Source: Lysobacterales bacterium (lineage in GTDB: Bacteria; Pseudomonadota; Gammaproteobacteria; Xanthomonadales; Xanthomonadaceae). Taken from it: a stretch of DNA of 64,000 nt. The first letter of the stretch is position 1. Every line of letters starts with the position of its first letter. The stretch covers positions 29,613-93,612 of the forward strand of contig JAEKKX010000018.1 of NCBI GenBank assembly GCA_019510125.1, written 5' to 3'. The notes under the pieces are model-generated. The model did not search any database. It was given only the letters and a program-made list of their open reading frames with translations, and was not told the DNA's origin. A program made the translations under genes and the position numbers. Shown in pieces: positions 31,262 to 40,161 of the stretch.

Positions 31262-33706
31262 ATGTCCACGAAGATCAACGCGCCGATCGATGCGCCGATT
31301 CGCGCGCCGCGCCGCGACCGCCTCTCGCTGGCGCTGCTGGCGGCGATCGCCGCCGTCGCCCTGCCCGCCTTCGCCCAGGAGGCCGCGCCCGACGGCGCCG
31401 ACGCCGGCGAGCTCGACCGCATCGTCGTCACCGCCCAGAAGCGCGAGCAGCAGATCAGCGACGTGCCGATCTCGATCAACGCCTATTCCGGCGACTTCCT
31501 GCAGGCGCAGGGGATCGAGGACTACGGCGACCTCGGCACCCTGGTGCCGGGCCTGGAAGTGCAGACCCAGAGCGTCACCAATCCGAGCATCTCGATCCGC
31601 GGCATCACCGCCGACCTCGACGACCCGACCCAGGAACCGCGCATCTCGGTGTTCCAGGACGGCGTGTCGATCAGCCGCGCCCGCGGCTCCTCGGTCGAGA
31701 TGTTCGACCTGCAGCGCGTGGAAGTGCTGCGCGGCCCGCAGGGCACGCTGTTCGGCCGAGCCGCCGAGACCGGCGCCATCCACCTGATCCAGAACAAGGC
31801 CCGCGCCGGCACCGCGTCGGGCTTCGAGCTGGGCCTGGGCAGCGACGACCAGCGCCGGTTCACCGGGTTCTACAACACCGACCTCGGCGACAACGTGCAG
31901 GGTCGCATCGCCGCGTTCTACGAGACCCGCGACGGCTACGTGCAGAACCTCGACGGCGGCACCCTGCAGGGCAAGGACACCCGCGCCATCCGCGGCGCCC
32001 TGCACTTCGGCGTCGGCGAACGCGGCGGCTTCGACCTGATCCTCAACTACCAGAAGGACACCCCGCCGGGCACCGGCTTCCGCAGCCAGGTCATCCCGAA
32101 CACCCGCGGCAGCCTCGATCCGTTCGTCGCCAACTCGCAGCGCGGCAACGACCTGGGCACCGACCGCGAGGTCTACGGCGCGACCCTGCTCGGCGACTTC
32201 CGGCTCAACGACAACTGGTCGCTGTCGAGCATCTCCGGCTGGCGCCGCTACGACAGCCTCGACAAGTTCGACTCCGACGGTTCGCAGGCCGACCTGATCG
32301 AATTCGACGAGCACGCCTGGGGCCACCAGTTCAGCCAGGAACTGCGCTTCAACTTCGACGCCGGCGGCAAGTTCACCGGCTTCGTCGGCGGCTCGTTCTT
32401 CAAGGAGACCGCGAACCGCGACCTCGCCTACCAGACCGACGAGCGCCAGATGTACGCGCTGCTGTCGCCGCAGATCAACGCGAACCTGACCCCGCTCATC
32501 GGCGGCGCGCTCGCGAACTACTACTACCCGCTGCAGTCGGTGCTCAACCCCAACCTCTCGCCGAACACCTCCAACGCCACGCTGTGGCTGCCGGTGCCCG
32601 GCACGGTGCCGCCGACCGCGTCGAATCCGGCGGGGTTCCCGCAGATTCCGCTCAACCCCGACCATCGCGAGACCTTCGGCAACGACGTCGACATCAAGGC
32701 CTTCGACCTGTTCGCCGACGGCACCTGGCGCTTCAACGACGCCTGGTCGCTGACCCTGGGCCTGCGCGGTTCGCACGAATCGGTGAAGTACGGGGCCTTC
32801 TACGGCACCGGCAACGGCTCCGCCCTCGGCTACCTGCTGTCCGCGAGCGGCGACCCCGCGTGCGCGCCGACCGTCGTGTGCACCAACTTCCTGTTCCCGG
32901 CGACGGGCGCGCGCAGCGCGAGCGGCAACTACACCTCGTGGGTCGGTCGCGCCGTGCTGGGCTGGAAGGTGGGCGAAAACCTCAACACCTACGCCAGCAT
33001 CGCCCGCGGCCGCCGTCCCGACATGATCAACGTCAGCCCCCAGGGCGACGCGCACATCCCGGCCGAGATCGTGTGGAGCTACGAGGTCGGCATGAAGGGC
33101 AACACCGCCGGCAACCGTTTCCTCTACGACCTGTCGCTGTTCTACTACGACTACACCAACTTCCAGGCCTCGGTGCAGAACGACACCCCGCCGCCGTTCT
33201 TCGTCACCACCAACGCCGGCAAGGCGCACGCCATCGGCTTCGAGGCCTCGCTGTTCGCCAAGCTCGGCGACAACGTCAACGGCTGGCTCAACTACGGCTA
33301 CATCGACGGCGGCTTCAACGCCTTCGACGACGACGGCACCTACCAGCAACTGGCCGGCAACGAGTTCCGCATGACCCCGAAGCAGTCGGTGTCGGTGGGC
33401 CTGGACTGGACGATCCCGCTGGGCGACGGCGACGACCTCTACGTCCGCCCGCAGTACAGCTACCGCTCGCACGTGTACTTCGAGGACGAGAACCAGCCGG
33501 GCATCGAGCAGGGCGGCTACGGCCTGTTCGGCCTGCGCGCCGGCTGGCGGTTCGCCGACCACTGGGACCTGACCCTGTGGGGCGACAACCTCACCAACCG
33601 CAAGTACCTCGCCGACGCCGGCAACACCGGCCTGCTGTTCGGCATCCCGACCGTCATCCCGGGCCGCGACCGCAGCTACGGCGTGACCCTCAAGGCGAAG
33701 TTCTGA
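31262..33706 (+). CDS. TonB-dependent outer-membrane receptor
   Basis: 814 residues. A basic N-terminus and hydrophobic signal (LALLAAIAAVALPAFAQ) precede a TonB box-like DRIVVTAQKREQ, the plug domain (VPISINAY, ISIRGIT, VEVLRGPQGTLFGRAAETGA) and a 22-strand barrel ending in VTLKAKF, the typical terminal Phe. The IVVTAQKREQxxxDVPISI style marks the large family used for plant or sugar-derived compounds and siderophores in Xanthomonadaceae. The ligand is unknown. A stable stem-loop follows the stop. Confidence 0.93.
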   Translation: MSTKINAPIDAPIRAPRRDRLSLALLAAIAAVALPAFAQEAAPDGADAGELDRIVVTAQKREQQISDVPISINAYSGDFLQAQGIEDYGDLGTLVPGLEVQTQSVTNPSISIRGITADLDDPTQEPRISVFQDGVSISRARGSSVEMFDLQRVEVLRGPQGTLFGRAAETGAIHLIQNKARAGTASGFELGLGSDDQRRFTGFYNTDLGDNVQGRIAAFYETRDGYVQNLDGGTLQGKDTRAIRGALHFGVGERGGFDLILNYQKDTPPGTGFRSQVIPNTRGSLDPFVANSQRGNDLGTDREVYGATLLGDFRLNDNWSLSSISGWRRYDSLDKFDSDGSQADLIEFDEHAWGHQFSQELRFNFDAGGKFTGFVGGSFFKETANRDLAYQTDERQMYALLSPQINANLTPLIGGALANYYYPLQSVLNPNLSPNTSNATLWLPVPGTVPPTASNPAGFPQIPLNPDHRETFGNDVDIKAFDLFADGTWRFNDAWSLTLGLRGSHESVKYGAFYGTGNGSALGYLLSASGDPACAPTVVCTNFLFPATGARSASGNYTSWVGRAVLGWKVGENLNTYASIARGRRPDMINVSPQGDAHIPAEIVWSYEVGMKGNTAGNRFLYDLSLFYYDYTNFQASVQNDTPPPFFVTTNAGKAHAIGFEASLFAKLGDNVNGWLNYGYIDGGFNAFDDDGTYQQLAGNEFRMTPKQSVSVGLDWTIPLGDGDDLYVRPQYSYRSHVYFEDENQPGIEQGGYGLFGLRAGWRFADHWDLTLWGDNLTNRKYLADAGNTGLLFGIPTVIPGRDRSYGVTLKAKF

Positions 33707-33716
33707 ACCTCGCGCC

Positions 33717-33743
33717 GCGGGGCCCGCGCGATGCGGGCCCCGC
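33717..33743 (+). terminator. Stem-loop after the TonB receptor
   Basis: GCGGGGCCCGC/GCGGGCCCCGC, 11-base perfect stem with GCGAT loop, 10 bases after the stop. There is no T-run, so it may protect the 3' end or act with Rho. Confidence 0.55.
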
Positions 33744-33822
33744 GCTCGCCCGGCCGGGCGACGGGACGACGCGCCGCGACGCGGTCGTCGCCAGTGCCGC
33801 CGCGCTCCGCTACCCTTGGCGG

Positions 33823-34257
33823 ATGTCTTCGTCCCCCGACTCCCCCGCCGCCGCGCCGGCGCCCCGCCGCCTCGTCGCGCCGCTGATCTTCCTCCTGCTC
33901 GGCATCTTCGGCATGGCCGCGGTCTGGACCCTGACCGCGCTGATCGTGGACCGCCAGTGCGCGTGGATGGCCGCGATCGCCGCCGCCGACCTCACCCTGC
34001 TGCTGCGCATCGGCCGCGCCGCGCCGGGCCTGCCGCGCGCGGTCGCCAACGTCACTGCGACCGCGCTCACCATCGCCGTCGCCAACTGGTGCATCGCCGC
34101 CGCGCAGATGGGCGGGCCGATGGGCCTGCCGATGACCGAGTCGCTGCAGCGCATCGGCCCCGATTTCGCGCAGACGCTGCTGCTCATCGCCAACCAGCCG
34201 ACCGACTGGGCCTGGTACGCCGTCGCCGCCGTGCTGGCGCTGTGGCTGGGGCGCTGA
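33823..34257 (+). CDS. Small inner-membrane protein, unknown
   Basis: 144 residues with a Pro/Ala N-terminal tail and four hydrophobic helices (LVAPLIFLLLGIFGMAAVWT; AWMAAIAAADLTLLL; ATALTIAVANWCIAAAQMGG; WAWYAVAAVLALWL). The MGGPMGLPMTESL loop between helices 3 and 4 is Gly/Met-rich. I do not recognise a named family. It converges with the BLUF gene 10 bases away. Confidence 0.62.
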   Translation: MSSSPDSPAAAPAPRRLVAPLIFLLLGIFGMAAVWTLTALIVDRQCAWMAAIAAADLTLLLRIGRAAPGLPRAVANVTATALTIAVANWCIAAAQMGGPMGLPMTESLQRIGPDFAQTLLLIANQPTDWAWYAVAAVLALWLGR

Positions 34258-34267
34258 CGACGACGCC

Positions 34268-34711
34268 TCAAGGCCGATCGATCAGCCCGGCGCGCGCGTA
34301 GTCTTCCCAGATCGTCTTCATCAGCACGAAGCCGGGGGACAGCGCGGCGTCGCGGTCGAGGGCGCCGATCGCGGCGTCCCATTCGTCGCGGATGCGCGCC
34401 AGGACCCTGAAATCGTGGACCCGGGCGCAGCCCATCCACCACGCGCCGAAATGGCGTCGCGCGACCGGCAGCGCATGCAGCAGCACCACGTCCCCGTGCC
34501 GCGGATCCCGTTCGATCCGCGCGAACAGCGCGTCCACCGCGGCGGACGGCCCTTCCAGGCACTGCACGAACGCCCCGTTGGCGTACAGCAGCACGCCGGT
34601 GATGCCCTGCGCGGCGTTGCGGGCGCGCGCGTGCGAGAGCAGCGAAACCAGCGCGAGCCCCTCGAACGGGAACCGCTCATGGCTGGCGTAGACCACCTGC
34701 CGAAGTGCCAC
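34268..34711 (-). CDS. BLUF domain blue-light sensor
   Basis: 147 residues from a GTG at 34711. Nearly the whole protein is a BLUF domain: the flavin-contact Tyr in LRQVVYASHE (residue 8), then LLSHARARNAAQGITGVLLY, the key Gln in GAFVQCLEGP and IERDPRHGDVVLL followed by HFGAWWMG. BLUF proteins bind FAD and shift hydrogen bonds on blue light. No output domain is attached, so it must act through a partner protein. A longer frame to a TTG at 34801 lacks family support. No obvious partner lies adjacent. Confidence 0.9.
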   Translation of the reverse strand: MALRQVVYASHERFPFEGLALVSLLSHARARNAAQGITGVLLYANGAFVQCLEGPSAAVDALFARIERDPRHGDVVLLHALPVARRHFGAWWMGCARVHDFRVLARIRDEWDAAIGALDRDAALSPGFVLMKTIWEDYARAGLIDRP

Positions 34712-34827
34712 CGTCCGCCTCCGCCGGCGAAACGCCGGCCCCGTGCGCCGCGCCGGCATCGTAGCCGATGTCCCGGACAACCGCGCGGGCGGCAGGCACA
34801 ATGCCCCCTTCGGACCGGAACCCGACC

Positions 34828-36909
34828 ATGCGCGACCCCCGCCACGACCTCCTGTTCACCCCGGTGCAGATCGGCCCGGTGACGGCGAAGAACCGCTTCT
34901 TCCAGGTGCCGCACTGCAACGGCATGGGCCACGGCATGCCGCTGGCGCACGCGGCGATGCGCGAGGTGAAGGCCGAGGGCGGCTGGGCGGTGATCGCGAC
35001 CGAGGAATGCGAGATCCATCCCTCCGGCGACGTCTCGCCCTACGTCGAGGCGCGGCTGTGGGACGACCGCGACATCCCGGCCCTCGCCCTGATGTGCGAC
35101 AAGGTCCACGCCCACGGCGCGCTGGCCGCGGTCGAGCTGACCCACAACGGGCCGACGGCGTCGAACCTGTATTCGCGCGAGGTGCTGATCGCGCCGTCGC
35201 ACCAGCCGGCGAAGTACGGCTATCCGGCGCAGGCGCGGGCGATGGACAGGACCGACATCGCCAACTATCGGCGCTGGCACCGCGAGGCCGCGCTGCGCGG
35301 GATGCGCGCGGGCATGGACATCATCTACGTCTACGCCGGCCACGACCTGTCGCTGGCGATGCACTTCCTGCAGCGCCGCCGCAACCATCGCACCGACGAA
35401 TACGGCGGCTCGCTGGAGAACCGCGTGCGCCTGCTGCGCGAGGTGCTGGAGGACACGAAGGAGGCCGTCGGCCACCGCTGCGGCGTGGCCCTGCGGTTCG
35501 CGACCGAGGAACTGCTCGGCCCCGGCGGCATCGAGCGCGCCGAAGCGCAGGACATCGTCGGCATGCTCGCCGAGCTGCCCGACCTGTGGGACGTGAACGT
35601 CGCCGCCTGGTACAACGACTCGGTGCCGTCGCGGTTCGCGCGCGAGGGCGCGCAGGAGCCCTTCATCGACTTCGTGAAGAAGACCACCACGAAGCCGGTG
35701 GTCGGCGTCGGCCGCTTCACCTCGCCCGACACGATGGTGTCGCAGATCCGCCGCGGCGTGCTCGACATCATCGGCGCCGCGCGGCCGTCGATCGCGGATC
35801 CCTTCTTGCCGAAGAAGATCGAGGAAGGCCGGATCGACGACATCCGCGAATGCATCGGCTGCAACCTGTGCGTCAGCGGCGACATGACGATCACCCCGAT
35901 CCGCTGCACCCAGAACCCGACGATGGGCGAGGAGTGGCGCAAGGGCTGGCATCCGGAACGGATCGCCCCGGCCGCGTCGGCGGCGAAGGTTCTGGTCGTC
36001 GGCGGCGGCCCCGCGGGGCTGGAAGCCGCGCGCGCGCTCGGCCAGCGCGGTTACGAGGTGCATCTGGCCGAGGCCCGGCGCGAACTCGGCGGCCGCGTCA
36101 CCCGCGAGGCGCGCCTGCCCGGGCTCGCCGAGTGGGCGCGGGTGCGCGACTGGCGGCTGGGCCAGATCCGCCGCATGCAGAACGTCGCAACGTACCTCGA
36201 TTCGCCGCTCACCGCGCAGGACGTGCTCGACTTCGGCGCCGAGCACGTGGTGATCGCCACCGGCGCGCACTGGCGCCGCGACGGCTACGGCCGCACCCAC
36301 GGCGAGCCGATCCCCGGCTTCGTCGAGCACCCGGCGGTGTTCACGCCCGACGACCTGCTGGGCGGCACGCTGCCCGAAGGCCCGGTCGCGATCTACGACG
36401 ACGACGATTTCTACCTCGGCAGCGTGCTCGCCGAACTGCTGCGCAGGGCCGGCCGCGAGGTGTTCCACGTCACCCCCGACGACACCATCGCCTCGTGGAG
36501 CGCGAACACGCTCGACTACCGCCACATCCAGTGGCGCATGGCCGAACTGGGGATCGAACCGGTGACCTCGCACGAAGTCGTGGACTTCCCGCCGGGCGCG
36601 CTGCGCCTGCGCCACGTCTGGAACGCGCGCGAACGCACCCTGCCCTGCGCCTCGGTGGTCGTCGTCACCTCGCGCCTGCCCGACGACGCGCTGCACCAGG
36701 CCCTGCTCGCCCGCGCGGACGACTGGGCCGACGCCGGCGTCCGCGACGTGCGCTGCATCGGCGACGCCCTGGCCCCGGGCCTGATCGCCCACGCCGTCTA
36801 CGCCGGCCACCGCTACGCCCGCGAACTCGACGCCCCGCCCGCCGGCGAGGTGCCGTTCAAGCGCCACTTCCACAGCCCGCGCGAGACCGACCTGCGACGC
36901 GAGGACTGA
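34828..36909 (+). CDS. Dimethylamine/trimethylamine dehydrogenase-like flavoenzyme
   Basis: 693 residues. N-terminal FMN TIM barrel of the old-yellow-enzyme type (FTPVQIGPVTAKNRFFQVPH; RAGMDIIYVYAGHDLS; RRRNHRTDEYGGSLENRVRL), then a 4Fe-4S motif CIGCNLCVSGDMTITPIRC, then a Rossmann ADP-binding part (KVLVVGGGPAGLEAARALG) and a second nucleotide fold. The order and the CNGMGHG and GYPAQ segments match the trimethylamine/dimethylamine dehydrogenase group, which demethylates amines and passes electrons to an ETF. No ETF gene is in the window. The true substrate could be another amine. Confidence 0.87.
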   Translation: MRDPRHDLLFTPVQIGPVTAKNRFFQVPHCNGMGHGMPLAHAAMREVKAEGGWAVIATEECEIHPSGDVSPYVEARLWDDRDIPALALMCDKVHAHGALAAVELTHNGPTASNLYSREVLIAPSHQPAKYGYPAQARAMDRTDIANYRRWHREAALRGMRAGMDIIYVYAGHDLSLAMHFLQRRRNHRTDEYGGSLENRVRLLREVLEDTKEAVGHRCGVALRFATEELLGPGGIERAEAQDIVGMLAELPDLWDVNVAAWYNDSVPSRFAREGAQEPFIDFVKKTTTKPVVGVGRFTSPDTMVSQIRRGVLDIIGAARPSIADPFLPKKIEEGRIDDIRECIGCNLCVSGDMTITPIRCTQNPTMGEEWRKGWHPERIAPAASAAKVLVVGGGPAGLEAARALGQRGYEVHLAEARRELGGRVTREARLPGLAEWARVRDWRLGQIRRMQNVATYLDSPLTAQDVLDFGAEHVVIATGAHWRRDGYGRTHGEPIPGFVEHPAVFTPDDLLGGTLPEGPVAIYDDDDFYLGSVLAELLRRAGREVFHVTPDDTIASWSANTLDYRHIQWRMAELGIEPVTSHEVVDFPPGALRLRHVWNARERTLPCASVVVVTSRLPDDALHQALLARADDWADAGVRDVRCIGDALAPGLIAHAVYAGHRYARELDAPPAGEVPFKRHFHSPRETDLRRED

Positions 36910-36988
36910 CGGTCCCAACGCCGGCCGCCCCCGATGCCGTGCCCGCGCGGCCGGCGGCAGCGGCCCCGGCATCGTCCGAAAGCCGCAT

Positions 36989-37017
36989 TTGCGGCAGTGC
37001 AGCACGAGTCGCATAAT
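36989..37017 (+). promoter_or_regulatory. Promoter of the thiolase gene
   Basis: TTGCGG (36989-36994), 17 bases, CATAAT (37012-37017), about 82 bases before the ATG. The TAAT core is rare in this GC-rich DNA. Confidence 0.55.
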
Positions 37018-37098
37018 CCGGGCGGTCTCCGGCCCGCCCTGCGGCCGGCCACCCTCTTTCGCGCAGCGGGACTGCGCGACCGCCACGGAGCCCTACCC

Positions 37099-38274
37099 AT
37101 GTCCGACATCGTCATCGTCGGTGCCAAGCGCACCGCCATCGGGTCTTTCCTCGGCCAGTTCACCGGCGTCCCCACCCCCACCCTCGGCGCGGCCGCGATC
37201 GCCGGCGCGCTGGACCAGGCGGGCCTCGCCGCCGACCAGGTCGACGAGGTGATCATGGGCTGCGTGCTGCCCGCCGGCCTCGGCCAGGCCCCGGCCCGCC
37301 AGGCGTCGCTGGCGGCGAAGATCCCGACCTCGGCCGGATGCACCACTATTAATAAGGTGTGCGGCTCGGGCATGAAGGCGATCATGCTGGCCCACGACCT
37401 GATCAAGGCCGGCTCGGCCTCGGTGGTGGTCGCCGGCGGCATGGAATCGATGACCAACGCCCCGCACCTGCTCAACGGCTCGCGCACCGGCATCCGCTAC
37501 GGCAGCGGCGAGCTGCTCGACCACATGGCGTGGGACGGCCTGACCAACCCCTACGACAAGCAGGCCATGGGCGTGTTCGGCGACGCCACCTGCGCCAGCT
37601 ACGGCATGGGCCGCGCCGCGGTCGACGCGTTCTCCGCGGAAAGCGCGGTCCGCGCCCAGAAAGCGATCGCCGAGGGGGCGTTCAGGGACGAAATCGCCCC
37701 GGTTACAGTGGTGACGAGGAAGGGCGAATCGGTGGTCGACACCGACGAGGAGCCCGGCAAGATCGACCCCGCGAAGATCCCGACCCTGCGTCCGGCGTTC
37801 GGCAAGGACGGCGTGCTCACCGCCGCATCGTCGTCGAAGATCTCCGATGGCGCGGCCGCCACGATCGTGATGTCGTCCGACGAAGCGCAGCGGCGCGGAC
37901 TGCAGCCGCTCGCGCGCATCGTCGCGCACGCGACGCACGCGCAGGCGCCGGAATGGTTCACCACCGCGCCGGTGAAGGCGATCGCGAATGTGCTTGAAAA
38001 AGCGGGCTGGCGCGTGGAAGACGTCGATCTGTTCGAGATCAACGAAGCGTTCGCGTGCGTCGCGATGGCGCCGATGAAGGACCTCGGCATCGCGCACGAC
38101 AAACTCAACATCCGCGGCGGCGCGTGCGCGCTCGGACATCCGATCGGCGCCAGCGGCGCGCGCCTGGTGGTGACCCTCATCGCGGCGCTGCGCGCCACCG
38201 GCGGCAAGCGCGGCGTGGCCTCGCTGTGCATCGGCGGCGGCGAGGCCACCGCCATCGCGGTGGAGCTGCCATAA
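37099..38274 (+). CDS. Acetyl-CoA C-acetyltransferase (thiolase)
   Basis: 391 residues, standard thiolase II length. The nucleophilic Cys is C88 in NKVCGSGMKA, the His and second Cys lie in GGACALGHPIGASGAR and SLCIGGGEATA, and NEAFACV is the other family motif. The enzyme joins or cleaves acetoacetyl-CoA; in this genome it may complete leucine catabolism (acetoacetate from HMG-CoA) or start PHB/mevalonate-type routes. It is not in the leucine cluster, which lies 15 kb away. A short AT-rich codon run (37346-37356) sits just before the active-site Cys. Confidence 0.93.
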   Translation: MSDIVIVGAKRTAIGSFLGQFTGVPTPTLGAAAIAGALDQAGLAADQVDEVIMGCVLPAGLGQAPARQASLAAKIPTSAGCTTINKVCGSGMKAIMLAHDLIKAGSASVVVAGGMESMTNAPHLLNGSRTGIRYGSGELLDHMAWDGLTNPYDKQAMGVFGDATCASYGMGRAAVDAFSAESAVRAQKAIAEGAFRDEIAPVTVVTRKGESVVDTDEEPGKIDPAKIPTLRPAFGKDGVLTAASSSKISDGAAATIVMSSDEAQRRGLQPLARIVAHATHAQAPEWFTTAPVKAIANVLEKAGWRVEDVDLFEINEAFACVAMAPMKDLGIAHDKLNIRGGACALGHPIGASGARLVVTLIAALRATGGKRGVASLCIGGGEATAIAVELP

Positions 38275-38316
38275 GGGGTACAAACGGAAGAACCGGACGA
38301 AACCGGCCACGACCGC

Positions 38317-38346
38317 TTGACACCGGTTCCGCGCGCGTCATCATGG
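38317..38346 (+). promoter_or_regulatory. Promoter of Ala-rich lipoprotein 1
   Basis: A perfect TTGACA (38317-38322) with a weak -10 (ATCATG/TCATGG, 38340-38346) at 17-18 bases, about 65 bases before the ATG. Confidence 0.5.
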
Positions 38347-38408
38347 ACACCAGACGCCCCCCGGCGTCGTGTCCATCGAACCACACCCCGCATTCCGAGG
38401 AATCCTTC

Positions 38409-38774
38409 ATGACCCTGAACAAGGCTCTGATCGCCCTTGCCATCGGCCTCGCCCTGAGCGCCTGCTCGAACAAGGAACAGGCCGCCGACGCCGCCGCCGA
38501 CGCCAACCAGGCCGCCGCCGAAGCGACCCAGTCGGCCGACGCCGCTGCCGCCACCGGCGACACCGCCGCCGCCGACACCGCGCAGGCCGCCGCCGAGACC
38601 GCCGCCGCCGCTGCCGACGCCGCCGCCCAGAAGTCGGCCGAAGCCGCCGCCGCCGGCAGCACCCAGATGGGTGAAGCCGCCGCCGACGCCGCCGAGAAGG
38701 CCGCCGACGCCGCCGAAGCCGCCAGCGCCGCCGCCGACGCCGCGAAGGACTCCGGCGAAGCCGCCAAGAAGTGA
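38409..38774 (+). CDS. Ala-rich helical lipoprotein 1
   Basis: 121 residues. Lipoprotein signal MTLNKALIALAIGLALSAC (lipobox LSAC), then a low-complexity mature part made almost only of Ala with Asp, Glu, Gln, Lys and Thr, repeated roughly as AADAA units and ending in EAAKK. The pattern predicts one long amphipathic or coiled helix. The first of three tandem paralogs; all share the signal, the Ala/Asp repeats and a C-terminal AKK. Location should be the inner or outer membrane facing the periplasm. Function unknown; envelope stress or LEA-like protection is a guess. Confidence 0.75.
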   Translation: MTLNKALIALAIGLALSACSNKEQAADAAADANQAAAEATQSADAAAATGDTAAADTAQAAAETAAAAADAAAQKSAEAAAAGSTQMGEAAADAAEKAADAAEAASAAADAAKDSGEAAKK

Positions 38775-38825
38775 TCCACCCGCGGTGATCCATCCGCGGT
38801 GATCCAGCGACCGGTTCAGCGGGGC

Positions 38826-38853
38826 TTCATTTCGCTGAATTGGTTGATACAAT
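38826..38853 (+). promoter_or_regulatory. Extended -10 promoter before lipoprotein 2
   Basis: TGATACAAT: TACAAT at 38848-38853 with an upstream TG, and a weak -35 (TTCATT). A terminator-like hairpin starts only 6 bases downstream, so initiation here would meet it at once. Confidence 0.55.
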
Positions 38854-38858
38854 GAGGA

Positions 38859-38885
38859 AGCCGCAGGACCCCTTGCGGCTTTTTC
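38859..38885 (+). terminator. Intrinsic terminator, possible attenuator
   Basis: AGCCGCA/TGCGGCT stem, 8-base loop, then TTTTT. It can end lipoprotein 1 transcripts, but because a good promoter lies immediately upstream it could also yield a very short RNA or attenuate lipoprotein 2. Confidence 0.85.
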
Positions 38886-39010
38886 ATGGCACCGACAGGT
38901 GCCGACCGTAAGTCAGTGAACGAACACATGCCGGCCATTACCGGACTGCCACGCGCACTGGCGTTGCCTGACCCGCAAGTACCCTTCAGACAACTCCTTT
39001 GGAGAAAAGC

Positions 39011-39388
39011 ATGAACACGAAGCTTTACGTCCTCCTCGCCGCCGGCGTCCTCGCTCTGTCGGCCTGCAACAAGGCCGAAGAGACCACCGAGGCCACCACC
39101 GACGCCGCCACCCAGGCCGCCGACGCCGCCGGCCAGGCCGCTGACGCCGCTGGCCAGGCTGCCGACGCCACCGCCGACGCCGCCCAGGCCGCCGGCGCTG
39201 CCGCCGACGCCGCTGGCGCCGCTGCCGGCGACGCCGCCAACGCCGCTGCCGGCGACGCCGCCGCTGCCGCCGCCGGCGCTGCTGCCGACGCCGCCAACGC
39301 GACCGCCGACGCCGCCAACGCCGCTGCCGACAAGGCTGCCGAAACGGCCGACAAGGCTGCCGACGCCGCTGCCGAAGCCAAGAAGTAA
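39011..39388 (+). CDS. Ala-rich helical lipoprotein 2
   Basis: 125 residues; GGAG lies 6 bases before the ATG. Signal MNTKLYVLLAAGVLALSAC with lipobox LSAC, then a mature domain in which repeats such as AADAAGQ and AADATADAA dominate, ending AAAEAKK. About half the residues are Ala. Second of the tandem trio, separated from the first by its own terminator and promoter, and followed by a strong terminator. The codons GCC and GAC alternate, so the DNA itself is repetitive and prone to slippage. Confidence 0.78.
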   Translation: MNTKLYVLLAAGVLALSACNKAEETTEATTDAATQAADAAGQAADAAGQAADATADAAQAAGAAADAAGAAAGDAANAAAGDAAAAAAGAAADAANATADAANAAADKAAETADKAADAAAEAKK

Positions 39389-39425
39389 TCTTCCTGCTTC
39401 GGGCGCGAGCTCGATCGCTGTACCG

Positions 39426-39458
39426 GAAGACCCGCTTCGGCGGGTCTTCTTTTTTTTT
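39426..39458 (+). terminator. Intrinsic terminator after lipoprotein 2
   Basis: GAAGACCCGC/GCGGGTCTTC stem with TTCG tetraloop and a run of nine T. Confidence 0.95.
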
Positions 39459-39521
39459 GGTGCGCCACCCGCCGTCTCCCACGCCAGGACCCGCCGGTCC
39501 CGCCGGCATGCAATTCGCCCG

Positions 39522-39585
39522 AAGGCCGTGCCGTCGGCATCCGCCTGCGCGACGGCCTTTTTCCGCCGCGAACCGTTGCTACAAT
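39522..39585 (+). promoter_or_regulatory. Hairpin and extended -10 promoter before lipoprotein 3
   Basis: An AAGGCCGT/ACGGCCTT pair (39522-39559, 22-base loop, then T) is followed by TGCTACAAT (TACAAT 39580-39585), like the TGATACAAT of lipoprotein 2. The 348-bp gap 39389-39736 holds no other supported element; about 150 bases of leader lie between this promoter and the ATG. Confidence 0.55.
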
Positions 39586-39736
39586 CCGCCGTCCATCGCG
39601 CTCGACGTCCGCGACGCCTGTCGAACGGTCGTCGACGATGGTCCGCCCGTGGCGCGACGCGCTCAGGACGAGCCCGATCCACGAGCCCGCCCGCGCCGGC
39701 GCAGATGGCGTCCCATCCCTTCAACGGAGAATCTCC

Positions 39737-40123
39737 ATGAACCAGAAGCTGCTCGTCATGCTCGCCGCCGGCGCCCTCGCCCTGTCGCTGAGCGCCTGCA
39801 AGAACGAAACCGACACCGCCAAGACCGAAGCCGCCGAAGCCTCGGCCGCCATGGACCAGGCCGGCGACAAGATGGCCGACGCCGCCGACGCCGCCGGCAA
39901 CGCTGCCGCCCAGAGCGTCGATGCCGCCGCCGCCGCGACCGGTGAAGCCGCGGGCGAAGCCGCCGCCAAGGTCGAAGGCGCCGCCGATGCCGCCGCCGCG
40001 GCCACCGCCGACGCTGCCGCCAAGGCCGCCGACGCCACCGCCAACGCCGCGAACGCGGTCGCCGACAAGGCCAATGCCGTCGCCGACAAGGCGAACGACG
40101 CCGCCGCCGAAGCCAAGAAGTGA
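39737..40123 (+). CDS. Ala-rich helical lipoprotein 3
   Basis: 128 residues; GGAGA is 7 bases before the ATG. Signal [20 protein letters not shown] then C (lipobox LSAC), mature helix with more Lys and Val than the others ([20 protein letters not shown]) and the same AEAKK end as lipoprotein 2. Followed by a good terminator. Third of the trio; similarity of signals and tails shows they arose by duplication. Confidence 0.78.
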   Translation: MNQKLLVMLAAGALALSLSACKNETDTAKTEAAEASAAMDQAGDKMADAADAAGNAAAQSVDAAAAATGEAAGEAAAKVEGAADAAAAATADAAAKAADATANAANAVADKANAVADKANDAAAEAKK

Positions 40124-40161
40124 TCCGGGCCCGGACGCCTCCAGGCGTCCAGGGCACCATG

